From Onchidella celtica (Eukaryota; Mollusca; Gastropoda; Systellommatophora; Onchidiidae), in NCBI GenBank assembly GCA_963931925.1, contig OZ007582.1, positions 38,254,617-38,318,616 of the forward strand: a stretch of 64,000 bases of DNA. Direction: 5' to 3'. Under the pieces are notes generated by a model, which worked only from the letters and a program-made list of their open reading frames with translations, was not told where the DNA came from and did not search any database. A program made the translations under genes and the position numbers. Below are positions 11,690 to 23,447 of this stretch, piece by piece (the stretch's first letter is position 1; every line of letters starts with the position of its first letter).

Positions 11690-12129
11690 TCAACAACATT
11701 TACAACAGAGCCACTCAGTGTCATCTGTGATCTAATGCATCATCTACATTTAACCCTGCACAGGGAAAATGGTACCATTGATGGCACTTGTCACATGCAA
11801 TTTGTTTTGAGTTGCTGTCGCTTTTGCTGCAAACAGGACAAAGCCATAATTGTTGACGCTTAGACAAAACTACAGTATGAAAATATGACCAGCACTCTTC
11901 GTCAAAAAATTCCTTGAATACATCCAGTTTGCAGTCTGCTATCATATCTATCATCTGAGAATCATCTTCACCCAACATATCCCTTGTAATTAAAACATCC
12001 TTGATAAGCACTTTTTCAACTATATCCCCCGGGACTAGTTTTGAAAGAATGTACCTGGCATCAATTATGAAAAACTCACCACTTTCTCTTTCAAGTTTCT
12101 GTGATTTGAAACGTTTCCTAGATTTATTC

Positions 12130-12470
12130 TGCTTAGGCCTACCCTTCCTTTTTAATTTTGAGGGTAATGCAAAAGGTGCACGACTATCAGCACCAACAGA
12201 TCCTTCTCTACCATCTACAACACTAACAGCGCCTACAGGTATTTCTCTGACATCTGTTTTTTCACCTACACCACTCACATCTACAACACTAACTGCGCCT
12301 ACAGATTTGTCTCTAACATCTGCTTTTTCACCTACACCACTCACATCTACACCATCCACATCTACAACATTAACAGCGCCTACAGAGCCTTCTCTAACCG
12401 TTACTACACCTGCACCATTATCATCAACAACACTGACAACACCCACAGATCCTTCATCATATACATGATC
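12130..12470 (-). repeat. Degenerate coding minisatellite in the linker of the FAR1/MULE gene
   Basis: Within exon 3, repeated blocks encode variants of GSVGAVSVVDVDGVDVSGVGEKADVRDK. On the plus strand they read ACATCTACAACACTAACAGC, recurring about every 30-70 bp. They separate the SWIM part from the PHD finger and probably form a flexible acidic linker. Confidence 0.6.
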
Positions 12471-14570
12471 ATCGTCTAAATTGACAACACAAGAAGCAAT
12501 GTCAGAGCCCACACCAATCTCTGCAACATCTCCATCAGTAGCCCATTCCCCGTCAAGAATTTGAGAAGGACTTGCGCTCTCCGGAAAATGAATACCTTCA
12601 TTATGGAGAGGAATAATCCTGCCAGTATCAGCATCTGATAAGCGAAGCTTTCGCCCTTGCTTCCACATCTCAAGCATCATTACCATAAAATCATACCTCT
12701 CCCAAAATTCAGGAGTGCCCACACAAGAAGAGATGTCACACACTTCTAATGCCACTGGTTTTAATGTGCAATATTTTTCAGAAGCGCCTAAAGTTTTCTC
12801 TCTTTGTTTAGACACCTTCACCAAGTTAATCTTGCCTTCATGGTTAATCTCACCCTGGCCTAAAAAATTGCTTAATAGGTATTTCTGAGGAACATCTGTA
12901 TCCGTAAACAGCACTTTTTTCAGAACTATCCTGAGAGCGAAAAGATGACGACAAGGTAACAGTTCACACATAAACACAGAGCAGTCACACTCGTTTCTTT
13001 CTGAATTAACTTTGTAACTTTTTCCGTGCTCACTGACTCGGACATTGATGTCATTCTGCAACATAGTGACTCCTTCATGAAGCCTCTTTTGGTCGCAGAC
13101 TTCCAGTTCTCGCTGTAATATTTTAGCAGCATGGTTGGTGCAGGTGGCATGCATGTTGCGGACTGTTTGTTCATGAGTGTTTGTATGAGTAAAAAACTTG
13201 TTTCTTTTTCACCAACAAGGCAGACTTTTTTTGAGCTAACCTTTGTCCTTTTCTCTGATTTAGTTCAATCAATTTTTTCACCATTACAGGAACAGACGTA
13301 TATTGGTCTACAATTGTCTTATGTCTCTATTTTGTCTTTCAACAAAATTGTTGGTCCGATTACCATAGTGGATGTAATGTTTTACATGACATCCGGCCCA
13401 GTAGGATGCCATGTTATTCCAATGCAAACTGAAATATTGGACAAACTCTTGTGATGCAGTGGAAACAAGTCGGCATAACAATTGCTCATAATGTTCAACA
13501 GATTTACTGTTGACCATGTCCTTCAGAATTGTAAAGACTTCATCCTTTCTCACCTCCTTCTTGGACCTCTCCTCGAATGTTTTCAACACATGAAACTTGC
13601 ATAAAATTATCTCCGCTTGGGGGACCTTTTCCTTAACTGCCTTTAATTCTGAAAAGTCTTTGTCGATTGTGACAGATGACAAAGATGAAACATCATTGTT
13701 CGCAACAAACAAGTCAATGACACACGAAACTGTTGAAGCTTTTTCATCAACAACTAAAGCGTATGCTACAACAACACCATCATTATCTCCATCACAGGTC
13801 ATAAACACAAACAAGGGCATGTTTCTACTGTTTACTTTGTATGTAGAGTCTAGAAATAAAGTCTGAGGGTACTGTAGCCAAGCTGACTTCATTTGCGGTG
13901 TCTGGATGAACAAAACAGACATTTTGTCATCTGAATCTCTGACGATTGTGATGCCAGTCCCGTTTCCAGCTAGCCCTTGCAGTTCCTGCCACAACAGGTC
14001 TTCTTCAGTGAGGGAAGAACCACACTTTTTCGCAAGCCTGTACCTGTGGTTTCTCACGTCTGTAGACATTAATGCTAGACCATGTTGTCTATTGAATCTA
14101 TCAATGATCTGAGCTGTCGAAACGTTGAGGCTTATTAAATCATTCATTTCAAGCAGTTGCTCTTCATTGAGGCGGCGATCTTGTGGGTACTTGTGATCTG
14201 TATTGAAAATAAACAAAGGTAAGTAATGAAGGTAATTGATAACAAGGATACAGGTACCTAATTTTAAAGGTTTGAAGTAGTGGACTGAATGCTAAAACCT
14301 GGTTGAAAGAAACCATGCCAGTATGCTCCTGTTAAAAAACTGCTCTGTTACAAGCGCAATTATGAGTTGGATCTATATCATTATTTAAGAATGAAGATGG
14401 CCAATTAAGATTAATAAATTTGTTTTTTTGTTTTATAAACAAATTATAAATAAGTTGAGCTAGAGTTATATATATAGTTAAACCATACTGGTTTTAACCC
14501 TTTGTGAGCAAAATGTTCAAATCCAGAATGCACTTATTTTTGTGCAGGACCGCTTTTGGCTTTCTTATAG

Positions 14571-14862
14571 ACCCTTTTCACTTCTGCGTTACGGTTGTTT
14601 GCGGGGAGCCGCACGGCTTCGAAAAGCACCGTGTAGGACAAAAACCTCCACTTGCCTTAGTGATGGCATCTGAATATGTGCACAGTCTAAGCAAAGATGC
14701 ATTTTTATGCCAGAACCAGCACTTAACGGGTTTGTACAGTTGGGTGCCCAACGAGAGGAAGGCGTCATTCGACCGTTGCCCACCGCTTCCGCCCTACATG
14801 TGGAGCACGCCGCCATTTTGTTTGCAAATCACGCGATATGGAGGATGGTAAATGAAAAGGGT
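14571..14862. mobile_element. MITE-like insertion with ACCCTTTTCA inverted ends (left arm)
   Basis: The ends are ACCCTTTTCACTT and AAATGAAAAGGGT in inverted orientation, 292 bp apart, inside intron 2 of the FAR1/MULE gene. The interior is GC-richer than its surroundings and contains AAAATGGCGGCGTG. The 75- and 115-codon frames across it are probably spurious. No clear target duplication was found. Confidence 0.4.
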
Positions 14863-16505
14863 TCCATAAAGAAATAATATATGGTCACTTTCACTTTCAG
14901 CGTCTTCTCTTTATTTTTTTTTGCCATCAACATTTTAAGTTTTAGTCTATAACAAACTGCAATGTGAATGTACCGTAACTGGTTGAGTTAAAGAGTAGTA
15001 CTAGTAATGCGAGTCAAATACGGGAAGACTCATGCAACAAGAAATCTATACATATTAACATAATCTCTGTGTAAGAGCCCCATCTTAGGGACTAAGAGAA
15101 GAAAAATATCTCTAACAGACCCTCCTCGAGAAAACCATCTCTAACAGACCCTCGTATTAGGTAATGTGTGGAAAGAGAATGATTATGCGATCAATTGTAA
15201 CATTAGTGTTTATTTACCTTTCATTGCCTGATTGATATAATTATTTTGGCGCAACAAAGCTGTGTTGTAGCCACGTACCATAGTTATAAGTTTATTCACT
15301 AATTTAACATTGCTTTTTGTTAACTTTATTTTTTTTCTTTTTCATACACTTAATAGCTTTCCGATTTTCCGGGATCCATTTCCAGATTAAAACGGTAATT
15401 TATTATGAAATAATTCAGTTATTTTAGATTTCATCACCATTTTCTGGGTTTTCTTATTTTGAGGTTCAACTGTAACACATAAGAAAGAGAAATAATGAAA
15501 TTAGCCTTTTACAGAGACATTTTTAATAATTATTCTCTGGTCTGATTTCATTAAGTTTGCAGAACAAATGCAGAGCTAATAATTGCATTTGAAAGGAAAA
15601 TGCACAATCCCAATTTGGGTTACACTGTTTAAAGTCAACCAACATTGTAACCTTGTATGCCCAAATCAGTTGGTTGAATGGTTTATAATTGGCTATTAAT
15701 ATTACTTAAAACAAGATGAGGGGTTTTCTACTTTATTGCTTCAAAATCCAGTTGAAATCTACACACTAGTCTGAGAAGGAGCTAAGGTAGGCACATATTG
15801 CAACAAAAAGGCTACACCCTGTTGTAACTTTGTAGTCGGGATAATAAGGTAAACTGGATACTTTTTAATCGAAGAAGATACTCATCATACTGATGCAACT
15901 GTTTGATGAAAATTTTAATGATCAATATTTTGCTGCTAAACTTAACTCAGACTAGAGGCATAAAATAAATCATTGTTCCATGCTGCCCCATTACTTGTAA
16001 ACTATTACATTTATAGAAAAACTAGCTGAGGTCCCCGGCCCTGCCCGGGATAAATCGGTTTGAATATTGGTTTCAGTTCTGGGTGGTTATTATGGACCTG
16101 CGTCATCTTGCCTGTTATTATTTGTTTATTATATTTTTGTTTGTTTGTTTTTAAATAAGTCTTACTGCTCTGCCTTTGTGAGTTGACACACTGCGCATCC
16201 CGTACAACAGCATGATTTGTGCACGGGTTAGTGTGTTTGATAGTGGTGAACACATCGCAGGAAGTGATAATGAAACCTTAAAATGGCGAACCATGACTCG
16301 AAACAGATCTAAATCATGGCGAAACAATAAATTTCCAATAAAAAAAACTACACCGGTTTGAGACTTCTATTAAAAACTGTGCACCCTTACATCCATTCTG
16401 ATGCACCATATGAAATTTGAAGTCTGAGTGTTGAGTGATTCAGGAGCCTTTTGCAACGAAAAATCTCAAGTCCACAAATATATATAGTATAGATGCATTG
16501 CTTAC
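14863..16505. other. Intron 2 remainder of the FAR1/MULE gene
   Basis: AT-rich intronic sequence between exon 3 (from 14197) and exon 2 (16506-16618). Near 16020-16060 a GC-rich word (GGTCCCCGGCCCTGCCCGGG) resembles the ends of some dispersed repeats, but I cannot name the family. Confidence 0.45.
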
Positions 16506-16618
16506 CTCCATTCGCAATTGCATGGTTGTGATCCAATACAGCATGTGTGATGACAAGACCTCCTTTTTGTTTGTTTGCCGATAACTTTAATATGGCTTCA
16601 CAGCCTGTCCTGTAAGTC

Positions 16619-17995
16619 CTGAAAAAAATTGCAAAAAATTATGTTAGAAAAAATTGAGTAGACATTTCTTTTTCTTCCTCTGCTTTAAATTTCAATCCTA
16701 TGGCATACCTAAATTTCAAATAACGCAAACAAAAAATTGTCCTGTACCGGAAAAGAGTGAGCGTGAGCTCTTTTTGGCGGTAAGAAGAGAAGATAGAGGT
16801 AGGGGTAGTTATCAAAAATAGAAATGAATACATAATTACGAAGGATTCTAAACGTTAGACCCCCGATTTCTACACCCACAATGACAAAATGAACTGTGAA
16901 GGTTAAAAGACTTGTCAAAATAAATTTCTAAAAGGATAAAGAGGGAATCTAGGTAAATATTTTACTCTATGACTATAAGCAATGAACAATCAAATTCTAC
17001 ATAATCGTAAAGAAGGCTAAGCCATTGGTTACACTTGACAAGTTGTTTGATGAAACGAAGGTAGTCCAAATGCCCTTTTGCTTTACTCCTAGCTATGATT
17101 TCCGCATTCTTTTTATTTTTAATGCTCGCATTATTATGACAAAGTAGAAAATAAAAAAAATATTATCAAGCCTATAAAGAGGATCATAATTCAAGCTCAG
17201 CCCTAGAATGACAAAATGAAAGTAGTGCACTGAATGAGGGGGATAATGAATCTAAGACTAGACCAAATGTACTGGTGTGCTATCTTATCCCTAGACATTG
17301 CAAGAACTAATTGGGGATAATACGGCCACTGACCCACCTACTGACAAAATGATTCAATGAAGGCAATTTCATAACGCTGTATCAAAAGTCACCGAAATTT
17401 TTGGTGACTTTTGACAACTGTCGTGTCGATGTGTGGACTAACTAAACTTTTTCAAAGAAAAATGTAATGATCCTTTCTGCATTTGTTGTAATAACTTGAT
17501 TTTTTAAAATCATATCCAACTTTAACTGACTGAGCTTTCTCACCTTGTTTCTCCCTCTCCCGCTACTTCTCTCTCTTCCTTTCTCACACCCTCTCTGTCT
17601 TTCTCTCTCTTTTGCTCTGTCTATCTCTTTCGCCCCATGTCTCTATTTGTGTATTTCTCTGTCTGTCTTTCTCGCTCGCTTACACTGTCGTTCTAAATCC
17701 AATGCCCTGGAAGACCACCCTACCCATATCCAACATATTTCTTAGTTTTCTTTATGTATTATTACTAATACTATGTTATAATGTATGACATGACATGACG
17801 GTCATGAGTATAATAATAATGAGCACCCAAAACAAAAGGAACTCTTACCAATTCTACTTCTTTCTAGGTCGTTTTGTATGACCTGAAGTATGCCTGGTCT
17901 ATGAGTCAAAATAAGAAATCAACTTCTTACGTCGTTACGATCGTGGCATTATTGTAAATTATTAGGTCTAGATTTAGATCTAGAAATCTACTTAC
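16619..17995. other. Intron 1 of the FAR1/MULE gene
   Basis: Between exon 2 and exon 1 on the minus strand. Contains a CT-rich low-complexity tract (about 17545-17685) and an inverted repeat AAAAGTCACC...GGTGACTTTTG near 17386-17415. No coding segment. Confidence 0.5.
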
Positions 17996-18296
17996 GAAAG
18001 TTCAGTCCTCACTCCTTTGCTTGACGATGAGTATTGCCCGTAATGTTTGCATGTGAAGACCACTGAAACGTATTCCCATTCTGTTGGATATCTCTTGGGA
18101 ATGTCCTTAATGGTTTTGTTCTTTGATTCCACGCCTTTACTTGATGACTTCGTAAAACAAAATCCAGTTTCAGATTTATACCTTTCCAACTTCGATATAA
18201 AATCGGAGTAGGATGTAAACACGTCGCCTACCTTCATGGAGGCGGCCATGATGTTGAATGCGCAGTCTTTAAACAGCTTCTGATTGGACAATGAAA

Positions 18297-18341
18297 CATG
18301 CCTTGAAAATAACGCTGGCGTTAGTTCCAAGGCGTGCCTTG
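18297..18341 (-). promoter_or_regulatory. 36-bp-unit element upstream of the FAR1/MULE gene (left arm)
   Basis: On the minus strand CAAGGCACGCCTTGGAACTAACGCC then AGCGTTATTTTCAAGGCATG: one and a third copies of the unit tandemly repeated at 8901-9170. It sits 48-92 bp upstream of the start codon at 18249, so it may lie in the promoter or 5' UTR. The regulatory role is inferred from position and sequence only. Confidence 0.35.
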
Positions 18342-18352
18342 AAAATAACCAC

Positions 18353-19264
18353 TGTTGCGCATAAAATAAAAGTGCAACATTCCTTGCTGAATACAGTTTG
18401 CTTTTACGGATATTTTATTATAATTATGCAGCATTTCCATGATTGGTTCTCATTAAAAAAAAATGCAATTTTTCTTCTCGTTTTTCGTTTTTTTGACTAG
18501 GCATTTGCGTTCGTTTGTGTGAACAAACCAAATATTCAATATCGTTCACTATTATATTATTATAAAATTAAAACACACCAGCGAAAAAAAAAAAAAGTGT
18601 GCACGTCCATTTGCAATGACGATATTTATTGTATGTGATTCACGTCTATACATTTTTTTTTTTTATATGCAAAAACAACAACAACAAACAAACAGACAAA
18701 CAAATAAACAAACCAAAATAGCCCACCAGATTTCTCCCCTGGGGATACCTAAAGTCAGATGTTCGCATTTAGCATACCTTGTTCTATGCCGCAAATCAAA
18801 CAACACGTGTTAGATTCCGTGTATCTGTTCCAACCACTGAACTAATAGTCCCGACCCCATATGTACAAGCTGAACACACTGCAGGAGGCTCTAGTGTATT
18901 TTACTTTCTTTTCAATAGTGTGTCCTTAGTTTGCTTTGGGGAGTTCCTCGGTGACATCTGCAGCCTTCCGCCATCATGCGTGGCGTAAAATATTATTTTC
19001 TTCACGCGAATAAGGGCCGATCAAAGAAACGAAGTACCCTAGAGCCCGCACAGTGGGAAAATCGCGCCAACCGACCATGCGATAGGCCGCAAAATTAATG
19101 TTTAAGTTGACTGCACAATGTAAAAATTTTCTATTCGTTCTACTTTTGTTAGTGCTCATGTCCAGCCGTCGTGCCCTGTCGGGACGGTGAAGCATCACAA
19201 TTTTTGGTCGCGTTCGTGCAATAAATCAATACTATATTGGATATTCTTACAAGTACTTACGACC
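18353..19264. other. Upstream region of the FAR1/MULE gene (left arm)
   Basis: No gene recognised. Contains A/C-rich low complexity (CAAACAAACA, about 18676-18715). The 74-codon frame on the minus strand (18974-19198) has no family support. Confidence 0.4.
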
Positions 19265-19515
19265 CCCACGTTTATCGCTCCAGGGGTACGTATTTTAAAG
19301 CCTTTTGTGACTCCAAAGCTAGAGAGCTCTTCCCGAAACACTCCTAACAGCAGGCTTAATTCATTATACGTTTTTTTTTTTTTTTTGCTTGAACGGGTAA
19401 GGAGCAGAGTGTGGGATTCGATAAGGTTTAGGGCTGAGGATAAAGACGTTGTTAGAGATAGGTATGTATACAAACGCGCCTCTAGCACAAAACGCCTGCC
19501 GTGCCTAAGTATTAG
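19265..19515 (+). repeat. Dispersed ~250-bp repeat, copy 1 (left arm)
   Basis: Shares GGGGTACGTATTTTAAAGCC..., CTAGAGAGCT, a T-run and GGTTTAGGGCTGAGGATAA with 21735-21995, in the same orientation. Diverged family members, so the two are independent insertions or an old duplication. Mirrored at about 31212-31462. Confidence 0.6.
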
Positions 19516-19694
19516 TAACAACAGTTTAATCTACTATATTTTGGCGATTTCATGAAAATCAGTTAGAATTACGACGTGGGGTCTGAAATCCTTTACCTTT
19601 CAAAGAAAATTCCATCTCTAGCCTAAAGATGTAAATGTTATATTGCTTGACTCAGTTCTTGGACACACGCATTTACATTTCCCTTCATCGTCAT

Positions 19695-20922
19695 TGTCAC
19701 GAGCAGAGTTAGGGTCTTGGGGATGTTACGACTGCACGAGAGGCAGCTAACTCACACTCGGACACAACCACACAAGAAAAGTATTAAATAACTAGAGCGT
19801 GTATATGTCAGGCCGGTCAGGCCATAGTTTACATAAATATTAATAACAAAACAAAAGACAATAGGGGTATATATCCAAACCAAAAAAAACTCTAATTAAT
19901 AACTTAACCAATGATATTCATGTAACTATGGAGGTACTGCAATCAAGTAGCAAATAGGTATATTATACGAAACCAGATATCAATTTAAAGTGACAGTTGA
20001 GTCGCCACTGGCCAGTCGCCAGGCAAACTCTCCATAAATCATATGGGCTTAAATGTTAGGAGAGCCCAGTACGTTCAAAGCCTACAGAAGCACTCTTCGG
20101 CTTGTAGGTAATTTAAGCAGTTGCCAAAAGACTATATTTTATGCACAATCACTATTCAATTCATCAACAATGTGCTATATTATTCCAATCATACTATGGC
20201 AATAGATCTATGATACAGGACACCCGTGGTCGAGTGCCAGCTGGGGTTTCCTTAGTCTTCCTATGAGGCTGTAGTTCTCTCTCTATCTCCGATCTCTATT
20301 ATACTTGAATAAATAAGATATATTACCATTGCTCACGCCTACTGGTAGGCGCGAACATCAATATAGCGCAGCGTGGGCTTTCAAAGGTCAGCCCACTCAG
20401 ACCTTTCTTTCTAGAGCTCAGTCAGTCCGTTAGCAAGGACTTCTTGTCTTCAAAGCACACAGTTCAGGTACTGGTCAACCGGAGATACTTCTCGACACGA
20501 TGCTTCTGCTCGTCTGTATTCCCCAAATCTGAACGTTACACGATGTTATATACTATCTAACTACCCAGCGTGCTAGTCCGCTGGCCCAATTAGTTCAGCT
20601 ATCTCATAGGTCGAAACCTCCCACCATTTTAATTGTAGTAATACGTCTGCACTATTCTACCAGCCAGTTAACGTGCAAAAACTTGTCTAGTCATACTTAA
20701 CAATGTCAACTAGCCCCACCTTGTTTCACCCCTACTCCATTACTTATTAATCACGAACATTAAAACCCACAAGCGTGAATCTAACAGTTTAACTTTACAT
20801 TTATTTACTCACCAACTATAATTTGGCGAGGACCGTTCAAGGCCACCAGCCAATTTTTCATGGCCCTGGTAAAAAAACAACTCACTCTCTGCGTGAGTTT
20901 TAATAACATCTGAATCATGACA
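19695..20922 (-). mobile_element. Solo LTR of the Gmr1-like family (left arm)
   Basis: A 1228-bp LTR beginning TGTCACGAGC and ending AATCATGACA on the plus strand, flanked by the 5-bp direct repeat GTCAT (19690-19694 and 20923-20927). It is closely similar to the 1226-bp LTRs of the intact element at 50509-59217, with small indels (for example AATCAAGTAGCAAATAGG versus AATCAATAGTAAATAGG). No internal sequence remains, so it arose by LTR-LTR recombination. Same orientation as the intact element. Confidence 0.95.
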
Positions 20923-20927
20923 GTCAT

Positions 20928-21734
20928 CATCTCTCTTGACATCACGAAAAAAAAAAAAAAATCAAGTTTGGCGGAAAGTCTTCTCCGCAAAAGTTTTTAC
21001 CCAAGTCAAGCTTTCCATTTACATGAGGAGGAAATGAACGAAATGACCTTACGACAACCTTTCATAGTCATTTTTATGCTATCCTCTCAATGGTGAAAGG
21101 ACTACAAAAATAAGGATCAAACTTCTGCTCATCAGAGGTTGTAGGTTTTAAGAAGTTTGTTATTTATATGGCTACAATATTACACAAGGCACTCGGGATT
21201 GCCAGCATCGAAATACCTTGACATGTTTCAAGCACTTCCACGTGCCATTTGATTTCACATGGTTTTACCGCTGGTATTGCAAATATGAATATCAATAATG
21301 TAACTAGGCATTTCTTTACAATATTATAATATTCTTACATAATTTTATTTCCCCGTGATGCCTATCTGATCTGCCATTACAATGCCTATCAAATAATTTA
21401 AAACACAAACACTGAAACTTTAAAAAGTGACAATATCGATCCTGTTTTAAATATTTAGGCCTACTAATGTAGACAACTCTTTGTGCAGCTAAATGAATTA
21501 TGTAACATGAAATTCCCACGAAAACTGAAGGGTTTCCCGGCTTGAATCCAATGTCTTCACGATAGTTTTTTTTTTTTTCACACATTAAATTATAGTTCAA
21601 CAGTGAGCACAACTCAATTTTTCTTTATTCGGCTTTGTAATTACGGTCTACGGTCCCCTAACATGAATCCTTAAAATGAAGAATGTTGGAACAATCAGTA
21701 CATACGTCGCCTAAGTTTTGTTGTTGTTGTTGTT
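20928..21734. other. Non-coding arm sequence homologous to the spacer copy
   Basis: No gene. This stretch, read on the minus strand, is homologous to spacer sequence at about 25620-26400 (TTTCATGTTACATAATT, GTATGTAAGAATATTA, ACAACCTCTGATGAG). It also includes the GGGGACC-family remnant at 21600-21660. Confidence 0.6.
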
Positions 21735-21995
21735 TTGCGCTAGGGGTAAGTACTTTAAACCCTTTTGCGACTCCAGAGCTAGAGAGCTTCCCCCGAAATA
21801 CTGATAACAATATTCTTAATTAATTATTCTTTCGGATTTTCTTCTTGGTTTACTCGTGTTTTTTTTTTTTTGGGGGGGGGGGGCCGGAATTGAAAGGATA
21901 GGGATTCCATAGGATTTAGGGCTGAGGATAAGGACAGGGTGAGGTATAGGTACATGATGTACAAGCCCCTAATGCCAAACGCTTGGGATACATAA
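21735..21995 (+). repeat. Dispersed ~250-bp repeat, copy 2 (left arm)
   Basis: Related to 19265-19515 (GGGGTAAGTACTTTAAACCCTT, CTCCAGAGCTAGAGAGCT, GGATTTAGGGCTGAGGATAA). It carries the T13-G12 homopolymer that is the only arm difference I found. The corresponding block is absent from the diverged spacer copy, so it is an insertion younger than that duplication. Mirrored at about 28737-28994. Confidence 0.6.
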
Positions 21996-22814
21996 TGTAC
22001 TTAACAGAAGCCTAAAATGAAAGCCCTGGTTGTCAGCAGTAACAATAAAAACAACCTGGCTAACAAAGCCTGCGTCAAATTTAGATTAATACCACAAAAT
22101 GTTTGATGGATAGAGTCATTTAAAAAAAAAAAAAATTCAAGCGTCTCCAGAATATGATTACTGCGATTATCATGTGGTCTCTCTTATCTCTGTTCATATT
22201 AAACCCTTTATCATTCACATTATCCACTTCTCTGCAGTTTTCTCTTTTTCTCGTTCTTTGTCGGCTTTTTATTTTCTTGAGATTAATTCAGAATCTCTTT
22301 TTTTTTCCTGTCACGCCGCTTCATTTCATCTCTGATTTTTTTTTTAACTCATCTTTTTTCCGCTGTGTGTATTTGTAAAATGTTCACTCTTTTTTGCAGC
22401 TTAAAATTTACGAGACAGAGTATGGGCTTTTACGTCTTATTAGCTCTCGATCACATTAATTGCTTGGTCTCTTAGCCAACTAACTCTGGCCTTCCTTTGA
22501 GAAAAAGAAAATCACTGCTTTTATTATCGATACTGTAAAAAAAAAAAAAAATGCAGTCTGTCTGGAAACCAAATGTTGACACTCGTTGCATATTGCGTAA
22601 TACCTTGTCAGTTAAAATACATGAAAGAATTCAAATTACAGAGAGAACAAGTGTGTTAATATTTGTGACCAATTTAATGGCCGTTTTAGGCTAGACACTG
22701 GTAGCAAAGCAGTTAAAAAGACTGGCAAACAATATTACTCATTTGCAGGCATATCGACCAAGAGCACCGGAACTGAAACGATAGCTACAAGTATATAATA
22801 ATTATTCGTTATAG
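21996..22814. other. Non-coding arm sequence
   Basis: T-rich sequence with runs at 22122-22135 and 22536-22550 and no coding signal. Part of it (22120-22260 read on the minus strand) is homologous to spacer positions about 24900-24990. Confidence 0.45.
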
Positions 22815-23069
22815 AATAAAATATTCAACATCGACCCCAATGAATGGGAGAACCTTGCAAATGATCGAAGCAGATGGAGACAAAAATTGCGCAGTGGCAC
22901 GCTCGCAATAGACTTCAAGGCAAAAGAAACATACCTGACAAAACGACAGAGGCGGAATGAAAACACTCGCCAAAGTGAACCCAAAAGACTGACCTGCAAT
23001 CACTGCCATCGCACTCTCGGGTCAAACATTGGTAGAATAAGCCACGAGAGAAGCTGTCAGTCAAAGTGA
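22815..23069 (+). pseudogene. LINE ORF2 C-terminal fragment (left arm)
   Basis: The open frame encodes FNIDPNEWENLANDRSRWRQ ... ETYLTKRQRRNE ... CNHCHRTLGSNIGRISHERS..., then a stop. Trp-Arg-rich helix plus a terminal zinc-finger-like motif (CxxC, then H and C/H) is the usual carboxy end of non-LTR retrotransposon reverse transcriptases. Everything upstream is missing, as in 5'-truncated dead-on-arrival LINE insertions. The clade cannot be named from this fragment. Mirrored at 27660-27914. Confidence 0.6.
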
Positions 23070-23447
23070 AAGTGAATATTCTAGCTGCTAAGACCGTCTG
23101 TAAAGACGCTAAAGGCCATATAGAATAAAATACTAGCTACTCCCCGTTATATTATGAGGGCACGTTAAGGTATGGGCACCTTACCACCCGTTAACTGCTT
23201 GGTTCCTGAAGAACTTTGATCTCCCTTTCAGGTAAACAGAAAGTCATTGTTTTATTATTGATATTACAAAAATATTTATTAGGTGTTTGTATTGCAAACA
23301 CTGGGAGTGAAATGATATCTGCAGGGACATAATAATCCATATCCCAAGCTATCATACTTTTCGTATGAGGACACTTTTTTGCTAAATTGATCCTGTATTT
23401 TGGCGATTTGACAAAACGCGTGTAGGTTAATAAAGTGGCCACCCGAT
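23070..23447. other. Inner end of the left arm
   Basis: Probable LINE 3' UTR up to about 23170, then sequence weakly repeated within the arm: 23220-23300 resembles 22500-22560, with a shared TTATTATTGATA core. The 83-codon frame at 23191-23442 has no recognisable domain. Confidence 0.4.

Larger units (their letters stand above)
11690..18249 (-). pseudogene. FAR1-like / MULE transposase / SWIM / PHD protein gene, frameshifted (left copy)
   Basis: Exons 18249-17996, 16618-16506 and 14197-11690, all with GT-AG signals and compatible phases. Exons 1-2 encode an N-terminal FAR1-like zinc-binding region (GDVFTSYSDFISKLERYKSE, then TYRTGCEAILKLSANK ... LDHNHA). Exon 3 encodes a MULE-type transposase core (LFLDSTYKV, VTIDKDFSEL, CKFHVLKTF), a SWIM finger (CDC...CRH, 12945-12989), a Val/Asp/Gly-rich linker with VGAVSVVD-type repeats, a basic segment and a PHD finger (CPVC...CDKC...HFPC). 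Layout resembles ZSWIM3-like and other MULE-derived proteins. Three frameshifts: near 13315 and 13195 (mutually compensating) and near 11735. After the last, the missing PHD pair (WLCCKC) continues in another frame to a TGA at 11690. Likely a decayed transposase or domesticated derivative; DNA binding expected, function unknown. Confidence 0.75.
13121..23447 (+). repeat. Left arm of a 10.3-kb inverted repeat
   Basis: Every feature in this interval recurs in reverse complement at 27282-37606; coordinate sums are 50727 (outer part) or 50729 (inner part). The 2-bp shift is explained by a G homopolymer near 21872-21883 (12 G here, 10 C in the right arm). I found no other difference in the stretches and translated frames I compared. 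The outer edge is at TTTTAGCAGC (13121) and lies inside the gene ending at 11690. The inner edge is at ...CCACCCGAT (23447). Arm length is 10327 bp. Confidence 0.95.

Noticed and set aside
14504-14851. 115-codon and 75-codon frames on opposite strands (mirrored at 35876-36223)
   Set aside because: Both fall within a MITE-like segment, overlap each other and show no recognisable domain.
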